From positions 1 through 58,111 of the IMG/VR virus record IMGVR_UViG_3300025141_000107: a DNA stretch of 58,111 nucleotides; one strand, 5' to 3'. This DNA comes from a virus. Shown here piece after piece: positions 51,874-58,111 of this stretch (position 1 is its first letter; every line of letters begins with the position of its first letter). The notes beneath the pieces are model-generated. The model was not told where the DNA came from and searched no databases. It saw nothing but the letters and a program-made list of their open reading frames with translations. The translations under genes and the position numbers were made by a program.

Positions 51874-52703
51874 GGGGTGATATCTATGTCAGACTCTGCC
51901 TCGTACTCTCTAATGAACTCTGTTATATCGTAGATGCCTACCCCTATGGTAACCTCGGGAAAGCCGACAAGTGATCTCTGGGTTATCCCTATGACCTCTT
52001 TTTCATAATTTAGAACAAGGCTCCCAGAGCTTCCTGATATGGCAGGTATTGTAAAAAAGCATGCGGTGCTGTTACATCCGGAAAATGTACCAGAGAAATG
52101 AAGGCTAACACCGTCTTCTGATACACCTAGCGGTGATGATACAGTTGTAGTGAGCTCGCCAAGTTCTGGCATTGACTTAGCTAGCTTTAGCTTTTCATCG
52201 ACAATATAGTCTTCTGAGGATATTAGACATAGATCTGTATCTGGATTTTGCTTCAATATTGAAAACTCGTACTCATTTCCATCTTTGTATATTTTTCTCT
52301 TTATGCTAATTGAATCTGTCATCTCTGGCGGAATATTTCTAGTCATGTCGTCTGTATCACAAAAGTGATCAGCAGTTAGAAGATAGGTGACACCGCCGAC
52401 CCTAGATAGAGCTCCAGCAGACGCCCTTGAGGTGTAGATCTCATATATTTCATTTTCGCACTCTATATGTGAAAGAACTCCCGAATCTAAGAATTCATCC
52501 TCGCAAATTATCTCTAGGGTGCCTGATGTCTCTAGAGTGACGAAGTTGTCAACTGGGAGATTATATTTAAATAAAAACTTAGAAGATCCTACAGCTACTA
52601 GAGCTGAGAGGAATGTTAGTATGATACAGTTTAGTAGAAAGTTCTTTCTTATTATAATTTTTCTATCTAGAGGTAGAGATATAATTTCTTTAAGATTCTT
52701 CAT
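51870..52703 (-). CDS. Membrane-anchored trypsin-like serine protease
   Basis: A protein of 277 residues on the minus strand starts at ATG 52703. Residues 22-40 form a membrane helix (FLLNCIILTFLSALVAVGS). The catalytic triad of the chymotrypsin fold is visible: H113 in LLTADHFC, D157 in DTDLCLIS, and S226 in ISGSSGSLV. It would act in the periplasm. Phages rarely carry such enzymes; it may degrade envelope proteins or antimicrobial factors. Confidence 0.75.
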   Translation of the reverse strand: MKNLKEIISLPLDRKIIIRKNFLLNCIILTFLSALVAVGSSKFLFKYNLPVDNFVTLETSGTLEIICEDEFLDSGVLSHIECENEIYEIYTSRASAGALSRVGGVTYLLTADHFCDTDDMTRNIPPEMTDSISIKRKIYKDGNEYEFSILKQNPDTDLCLISSEDYIVDEKLKLAKSMPELGELTTTVSSPLGVSEDGVSLHFSGTFSGCNSTACFFTIPAISGSSGSLVLNYEKEVIGITQRSLVGFPEVTIGVGIYDITEFIREYEAESDIDITP

Positions 52704-52775
52704 AGTATTGATTAGAATATATTATAATTTATTTAATACTGCATATTTTTGAAATGTTTAACCGACTGTGAACAA

Positions 52776-52805
52776 TTGTACAATTTATCTGAATTCATCT
52801 ATACT
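52776..52805 (+). promoter_or_regulatory. Promoter candidate for the YeaH-SpoVR-PrkA operon
   Basis: TTGTAC 52776-52781, 18-bp spacer, TATACT 52800-52805, 28 bases before the first ATG. It resembles but does not match the early-type promoter. Confidence 0.5.
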
Positions 52806-52833
52806 TAGATTTAGGTAATAGAGATTTTTTCAC

Positions 52834-54027
52834 ATGTCAATATTCAAACACCACAAGACCTCAGCTGATAGATCTGCAACTGACAGATCTAGGCATAAGG
52901 ATAAGATTAGAAAGGCAATTAGAGAGGGTGTCCACCACATAGTCTCAGATGAATCTATAATTGGCCAGAACGGAAAAAAGAAGATAAAAATACCCGTCAG
53001 AGGCATCAAGGAGTATAGGTTTGTATACGGTGACAATGACAAGAATAAGAAGGTTGGATCAGCAAATGACAAGGAGGTCAGGAGGGGCCAGAAGGTAGGT
53101 CCAGCAAGAAAAAAGGGTAGAAAACCAGGCTCTGGTGAAGATAAACCAGGAAATAAGCCTGGAGAGGAAATGTACGAAGTAGAGATAACCCTTGAAGAGC
53201 TTTCCAGCTACCTATTTGATGATCTCAAGCTTCCAGATCTCGAAAAGAAGAAGATGCTAAATATAGTTTCAGATAAGTTTAAGAGAAAGGGACATCGAGC
53301 ACAAGGTATCCGCCCCAGGTTATCAAAGAAAGAAACTTTAAAAAATAAAATTAGAAGAAAGAAATCCTCAGAGAGATTTAAAAAATCAACCGGTGAAGAA
53401 AATGAGGACGAATCATTTTCTTTTCACGAGTCAGATTTAAAATACAAGCACATAAAGAAGCAAAAAGAGAAAACAAGCAATGCTGTCATATTCTTTATGA
53501 TGGATACATCTGGTTCAATGACTAAGCATAAAAAATTCCTAGCACGATCATTCTTTTTTCTACTTTACCACTTTATTAGAAAAAAATATAAAAATACCGA
53601 GATCGTATTTATATCTCACTCCTCAGAAGCAAAAGAGGTTGGCGAGGATGATTTCTTTCAGAGAGTGAGTTCAGGCGGAACTATCATTTCGTCAGCTTTG
53701 GAAAAATGCATAGATATCTGCTCTCAGAGATACCACGCAGACACGTGGAATATATACGCTTTTCATTGTTCGGATGGCGATAACTGGCCTTCTGATAATA
53801 AAAAATCAGCAAATCTTTCTTTAAAGCTGGCAGATATGTGTCAGCTCTACGCCTACATTCAAACTACACACGGTGTCGGTGATTACTGGAGCAACAATAA
53901 TACAATTGTTGCCGACTATGGTTCAATAAATCACCAAAAGTTTAAAATTGCACACCTGGAGAAAAAGGTAGATGTGTGGCACGAATTTAAAAGAATACTA
54001 GGGGGTTCCAGTGGATTGGAAAATTAA
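52834..54027 (+). CDS. YeaH/DUF444 family protein
   Basis: A protein of 397 residues starts at ATG 52834. The N-terminus with DRSRHKDKIRKAIREGVHHI and the following basic, Gly-rich linker, then a von Willebrand A domain with MIDAS D224-T-S-G-S228 (FFMMDTSGSMTKHKK), match the YeaH/DUF444 family along the full length. In E. coli, yeaH is co-transcribed with the kinase gene yeaG and linked to ycgB in the stress and nitrogen-starvation response; its biochemical role is unclear. It overlaps the SpoVR gene by 17 bases. Confidence 0.85.
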   Translation: MSIFKHHKTSADRSATDRSRHKDKIRKAIREGVHHIVSDESIIGQNGKKKIKIPVRGIKEYRFVYGDNDKNKKVGSANDKEVRRGQKVGPARKKGRKPGSGEDKPGNKPGEEMYEVEITLEELSSYLFDDLKLPDLEKKKMLNIVSDKFKRKGHRAQGIRPRLSKKETLKNKIRRKKSSERFKKSTGEENEDESFSFHESDLKYKHIKKQKEKTSNAVIFFMMDTSGSMTKHKKFLARSFFFLLYHFIRKKYKNTEIVFISHSSEAKEVGEDDFFQRVSSGGTIISSALEKCIDICSQRYHADTWNIYAFHCSDGDNWPSDNKKSANLSLKLADMCQLYAYIQTTHGVGDYWSNNNTIVADYGSINHQKFKIAHLEKKVDVWHEFKRILGGSSGLEN

Positions 54028-55339
54028 AGATTTGCAGGAATGGGATGATAATATTTGCAAGCTTGCAAAAGAGTTATCTCTCGACTGGTATCCTATAAAC
54101 TACGAGATATGTGATTATTATGAGATGATAGGTCACATGTCATATCATGGAATGCCCAGCCACTATCAGCACTGGTCATATGGAAAGTCATTTGAGAGAA
54201 CACACCAAATGTATAATCTAGGTGCAGAGGGGCTACCGTACGAGCTGATAATAAATTCTAATCCATCAATAGCATACCTTATGAGACAAAATCCTCTATA
54301 TTTGCAGATATTGATCATGGCACACTGCGTTGGCCATTCTGATTTTTTTAAAAATAACAGGATGTTTTCGGACACCAGACCGGAATCTGTTACATCTAGA
54401 TTTAGAAATGCTAGAAAGAGAATACAAAAATATAGCGAAGACCCTAGCATTGGATTAAAAAAAGTTGAAAGATTTCTTGATGCAATTCACGCAATTAAAT
54501 TTCAAATAAATAGAAACAATAGAAAAAGATTGACACGAGATGAGGTAAAGAGCAGAGTTATTTCAAAATACAATCAAAATAAGAAAAATAAGAAAAATAA
54601 TAAAAATAATAAAAATATTTTAAAACCAGACTTAAAGAGAAGGCTTCTGCAGCCAGATGATGATTTTTTATCATTTTTGATAGAGTACGGAAATCACTTT
54701 GAAGATTGGGAAATTGATATACTAAGCATTATTAGAGATGAATCTGAGTATTTTATACCTCAAATTAAAACAAAAATTTTAAATGAAGGGTGGGCATCTT
54801 TTTGGCATTATAAGCTTTTGCATAATCTAGATTTGCCACAAAAATTTCATCTTCCATTTCTAAAATCACACAATCAGGTAATTAGACCACACATAGGGTC
54901 AGTTAATCCGTATCACCTTGGCTTTCATATTTTTAATAAAATTGAAAAAGAGAGAGGGATAGAGGAGTGTTTCTTTATCAGAGAAGTCCACGAGGATGTC
55001 TCGGCAGTTAGAATGTACCTTGAGTATGAAGATTTTAAAAATTTAAACTTATTTTCATACTCAAGAAAGAAGGATGGAAGAACAATTGATGAAATATCTG
55101 ACGGAATTGGTTGGGAAAAAGTTAGAGATGATTTAATTAAAAATATAGGTGACAATTCGATCCCAAGGGTTATAGTATCCAATATATCAACTAATGGTGA
55201 TCTAATACTAGAGCATATACACGATGGTAGAGATCTAGATCTAGACTATGCAGATAATGTTGTAAACTCTATTAGAGTATTGTGGAATAAAGATGTAAAA
55301 TTTTTCACAATTATTGAAGATGAACCCTGGGAAATTTGA
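54011..55339 (+). CDS. SpoVR/YcgB family protein
   Basis: A protein of 442 residues starts at GTG 54011. WYPINYEICDYYEMIGHMSY then GMPSHYQHWSYGKSFERT is the diagnostic SpoVR N-terminal block, and GWASFWHYKLLHNL together with HLGFHIFNKIE are the conserved later parts. Typical length is 450-510. In Bacillus, SpoVR affects spore cortex formation; in other bacteria it is tied to PrkA and YeaH. Metal-binding or enzymatic function is not established. The overlap with the upstream gene implies coupled translation. Confidence 0.9.
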   Translation: MDWKIKDLQEWDDNICKLAKELSLDWYPINYEICDYYEMIGHMSYHGMPSHYQHWSYGKSFERTHQMYNLGAEGLPYELIINSNPSIAYLMRQNPLYLQILIMAHCVGHSDFFKNNRMFSDTRPESVTSRFRNARKRIQKYSEDPSIGLKKVERFLDAIHAIKFQINRNNRKRLTRDEVKSRVISKYNQNKKNKKNNKNNKNILKPDLKRRLLQPDDDFLSFLIEYGNHFEDWEIDILSIIRDESEYFIPQIKTKILNEGWASFWHYKLLHNLDLPQKFHLPFLKSHNQVIRPHIGSVNPYHLGFHIFNKIEKERGIEECFFIREVHEDVSAVRMYLEYEDFKNLNLFSYSRKKDGRTIDEISDGIGWEKVRDDLIKNIGDNSIPRVIVSNISTNGDLILEHIHDGRDLDLDYADNVVNSIRVLWNKDVKFFTIIEDEPWEI

Positions 55340-55360
55340 TATAATTAACATGGAGATACA

Positions 55361-57289
55361 ATGTCTAAATCTGATTTTTTAAAAATAATTCGAGATCAAA
55401 GATCTAAAAAGAAAGAAGTTCGCTTTAGTGGGACATTTATTGAATATTTGGACCATATTAGAGAAAATCCAGAAATTATAAAAACTTCTCACAAAAGATT
55501 GTATGGCTGCATAATAGAACAGGGTATGGAAGTTATGCCTGATAGTGATCCAAGAAAATCAAATATATTTGGCGGAGACAACGTAAGGGTATACAATTAT
55601 TTTAAAGATCAGTTTTTCGGAATGGAAAATGTAATATCAAAACTAATGAGATTTCTTGCTTCTGCATCTAAGCGAGGTGAGGAATCTAGGCAGGTATTGC
55701 TCCTAATGGGACCGGTAGGTGCAGGAAAATCAGATCTGACAGAGCATATTAAGAGTTCTCTTGAGGGTTCAACATTTTTTCACCTTGTTGGAGATCCCCA
55801 GAGGGGCGAACCTTTACAGCTTATACCTAGAAATCTTAGGGAAAAATTTGAAGAGGCACTTTGCGTAAAAATTGAAGGTGACATCAGCCCAGTAGCTCGC
55901 TATATTTTAATGGAAGAGCTAGAGGGGAAATATGAAAATTTTAATGTCAAAGAGACTAGTTTTTCCCAAAGAGCACGACGCGGCATAGCTTCAGTCCCAC
56001 CGATGGATGCAAATTCACAGGATGTAGGTGTTCTTATAGGGACCGAGGATATTTCAAAACTAGATAAATATCCCGAAGATGACCCGCGTGTTTTGTCTCT
56101 AAATGGTGCATTCAATGTTGGCAACAGAGGTATAGTTGAACTTATAGAGATTTTTAAGAATGAAATAGAGTTTCTTCATACAGTCATAACTGCTACACAG
56201 GAAAAGAGAATTCCGTCACCTGGAAAAAATGATATGATTTATTTCGATGGCGTAATTCTTGCTCACTGTAATGAGTCTGAATGGAATAGATTCCAGAGTG
56301 AACATACGAATGAAGCAATTCTTGATAGAATTGTCAAGATAGATGTTCCATATGTTCTCGAACTAGATCAGGAAATAAGGATATATGAAAAAATCATTGG
56401 TAAGTCTGATTTTGATGCCCATATAGCACCCCATACTTTAAAAGTTGCATCAATGTTCTCAGTAATGTCAAGACTCCAGCAATCTCAAAAATGTGATCTT
56501 TTGACAAAAATGAAAATCTACAACGGCGAAGATGTCATTGAAAAAGGCAGGGTTAAGAATGTAGATATAAAAGATCTGAGAGATGAGTCAAATAGAGAAG
56601 GAATGAAAGGAATTTCTACAAGATTTATCATGAAATCAATAGATGCAGCCCTTTCAGATTCAGAAAAAAATATGATAACACCGATATCGATTATGGATTC
56701 ACTTATAAAGCAGGTAAAAGACCAGGTTATAAATGAAGATGACAAAGAGAGATATCTTGAAATAATTCAAAAAATAATTAGAGAAGAGTATCTCAAAATA
56801 CTAGAAAATGAAATTGCTAAAGCATTCATCTCTGCATACGAAGAACAAGCCCAGTCTCTTTTTGATTCATACCTTGATAATGCAGAATCTTACACAAATA
56901 GAACAATAATGAAAGATAGAATAACAAAAGAAGAGAGAGAGCCAGATGAAAAATTTATGGGTGCTATTGAAGAACAGATAGGAATAGTTGGTAGCGCATG
57001 TGAAGGATTTAGAGGCGATGTTACTGCTTACATGTTTGCCAAAATGAGAAGAGGGGAGAAAATAGACTACAGATCATACGGACCGCTAAAGGAAGCAATT
57101 GAGTCATATCTCATAACATCTGTCAAAGATATCGCTAGAATTGTCACTAGAAGCAAATCTAGAGATGAAGACCAGAAAAAGAAATACAGCGAAATGATGA
57201 AAACACTAATGGATGAATATGAATATAGTGAGGAAAGTGCAGAGGAGATTCTAGTATTTGCAGCAAATAATCTCTGGCGGGATTCGTAG
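55361..57289 (+). CDS. PrkA/YeaG family AAA+ protein (serine kinase-like)
   Basis: A protein of 642 residues starts at ATG 55361 after TGGAGATA. The PrkA AAA+ domain is clear: Walker A G117-P-V-G-A-G-K-S124, the block FHLVGDPQRGEPLQLIP, then FDGVILAHCNESEW and the sensor ILDRIVKIDVPYVL. Full family length is about 640. PrkA/YeaG is described as a protein kinase and, more recently, as an ATP-dependent protease-like enzyme in stress response. It completes the operon in the order yeaH-spoVR-prkA; the common bacterial order starts with prkA. Confidence 0.92.
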   Translation: MSKSDFLKIIRDQRSKKKEVRFSGTFIEYLDHIRENPEIIKTSHKRLYGCIIEQGMEVMPDSDPRKSNIFGGDNVRVYNYFKDQFFGMENVISKLMRFLASASKRGEESRQVLLLMGPVGAGKSDLTEHIKSSLEGSTFFHLVGDPQRGEPLQLIPRNLREKFEEALCVKIEGDISPVARYILMEELEGKYENFNVKETSFSQRARRGIASVPPMDANSQDVGVLIGTEDISKLDKYPEDDPRVLSLNGAFNVGNRGIVELIEIFKNEIEFLHTVITATQEKRIPSPGKNDMIYFDGVILAHCNESEWNRFQSEHTNEAILDRIVKIDVPYVLELDQEIRIYEKIIGKSDFDAHIAPHTLKVASMFSVMSRLQQSQKCDLLTKMKIYNGEDVIEKGRVKNVDIKDLRDESNREGMKGISTRFIMKSIDAALSDSEKNMITPISIMDSLIKQVKDQVINEDDKERYLEIIQKIIREEYLKILENEIAKAFISAYEEQAQSLFDSYLDNAESYTNRTIMKDRITKEEREPDEKFMGAIEEQIGIVGSACEGFRGDVTAYMFAKMRRGEKIDYRSYGPLKEAIESYLITSVKDIARIVTRSKSRDEDQKKKYSEMMKTLMDEYEYSEESAEEILVFAANNLWRDS

Positions 57290-57292
57290 TAT

Positions 57293-58111
57293 ATGGCTTA
57301 TAACATACATGATAGGTCTAAAATAGCAAGTTCAGTAGGAAAAATTAAAAATAAAATAGATGATCTAACATATCAGAATTGCATAAACAATCTAACTAAT
57401 TCAATATCTGAAGACCTTGTTCAAAATCTAGTATACATGACAAAAATAAGAGGTGGAAACTTAGATAATCTTATTCTAAAACTTATTGTAAATGAAACAA
57501 TAATATCAGAATCAACAGTTGCTGGAACAGGAAATCTTTCACTTAGATTTTTATCTCACTATCTAGATACTTTTAAAGGTCTAAAGACTAAAAAAGATAG
57601 ACTGGAGAGTATAGAGTGTGTCAGAAGTGATATAGTGAAAACTGCAATATTTTTGAATGAATTTCTTAGAAAGATGAACATAAATGATTTAAAAAAAATG
57701 ATCGATAGCGCAGGATTTAGTAAAGATATTTCAAAAATAATAAAAGAAATAATCACTACGATGGAAATTGGGGAATCAATTAATATTGAAAAATCCAACA
57801 CTTCAGAAACATATTTCGAAAAAGCAAGCGGGAATTCAATAAAGATAGAAGTTCCACAACTATTATTAACTAAAAATAACTCGTGGAATAGACAGGCAGT
57901 TAATGTTATTTTGATAGACGGAACAATAGAGTCTGTATCACAGATACATCATCTCCTGGAAAGAGTATCATCTTCAAAAGAACCCTTTTTAATAATTTGT
58001 AGAAAAGCACTTGAAGAAGTCAGAAAAACTATTGACACTAATTTCATAAGAGGAACATTAGATTTATTTTTAGTTGAAACAGGCTTTGATATCTGCCACC
58101 ACCATATCTTT
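57293..58111 (+). CDS. Divergent GroEL-like chaperonin (partial)
   Basis: The gene starts at ATG 57293, 3 bases after the PrkA stop, and runs off the window; 273 codons are visible. Residues 202-262 match the GroEL apical domain: VNVILIDGTIESVSQIHHLL (GroEL: I-L-L-x-D-K-K-I-S-N-I), then EPFLIICRKALEEVRKTI, NFIRGTLDLFLVETGFD (GroEL: M-R-G-x-x-K-V-A-A-V-K-A-P-G-F-G-D). The equatorial ATP motif D-G-T-T-T is replaced by ESTVAGTGNLSLRF near 80-93, so ATP use is uncertain. Phage chaperonins are known in some jumbo phages. Confidence 0.75.
   Translation, partial: MAYNIHDRSKIASSVGKIKNKIDDLTYQNCINNLTNSISEDLVQNLVYMTKIRGGNLDNLILKLIVNETIISESTVAGTGNLSLRFLSHYLDTFKGLKTKKDRLESIECVRSDIVKTAIFLNEFLRKMNINDLKKMIDSAGFSKDISKIIKEIITTMEIGESINIEKSNTSETYFEKASGNSIKIEVPQLLLTKNNSWNRQAVNVILIDGTIESVSQIHHLLERVSSSKEPFLIICRKALEEVRKTIDTNFIRGTLDLFLVETGFDICHHHIF

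Overview
The window looks like part of the genome of a large tailed bacteriophage, possibly a jumbo phage, with a Gram-negative host. Support comes from densely packed, overlapping small genes, phage-typical accessory enzymes (MazG-like, Smr, Nudix, GNAT, PD-(D/E)XK, DnaQ), three tRNA genes among short early-type genes, strong Shine-Dalgarno sites, and two proteins with lipobox-like signals. No hallmark gene (terminase, portal, capsid, tail, polymerase) lies in the window, so the phage assignment is inference and the host is unknown.

Layout. (1) 1-5650: a tandem array of about 20 tiny genes on the + strand, most starting MKVGDLV and ending EVISESR. They overlap at a near-identical junction that serves as the C-terminus of one gene, Shine-Dalgarno site, start codon and N-terminus of the next. 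MazG-like, Smr, GNAT-like and zinc-ribbon genes are embedded as cargo. (2) 5670-16080: a lipoprotein, then a run of unrelated proteins sharing a 15-20 residue N-terminal leader (consensus M-K-I-T-R-x-Q-L-R-x-I-I-x-E-E). Behind the leader sit an M23 peptidase, a zincin, a DnaQ-type exonuclease, a LysM domain and calcium-loop proteins. Six copies of a 45-bp intergenic repeat look like late promoters. (3) 16080-16540: a control region with a terminator and four helically phased TGACA/TGTCA palindromes. (4) 16490-30800: about 50 small early-type genes and tRNA-Thr, tRNA-Lys and tRNA-Arg, driven by some 25 copies of one promoter (GTGTAA, 17 bp, TGGTATAAT-like). In seven cases its -35 contains the preceding gene's Val-stop. 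One promoter drives a 300-nt region that looks non-coding. (5) 30800-52700: a strong terminator and GC-rich block, then more leader proteins mixed with exported or membrane proteins (metzincin-like lipoprotein, His/Trp-rich exported protein, anchored trypsin-like protease), a Nudix hydrolase and a PAS-like protein. (6) 52800-58111: homologues of YeaH (DUF444), SpoVR/YcgB and PrkA/YeaG in one operon, followed by a divergent GroEL-like chaperonin cut by the window end.

Working model (inference): region 4 is early host takeover and regions 2 and 5 are late. The leader resembles the capsid-targeting sequences of T4 internal proteins, which the prohead protease cleaves after (I/L)-x-E. The leader proteins may therefore be cargo packed in the virion. 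The PrkA-YeaH-SpoVR set is a bacterial stress and starvation module captured by the phage.
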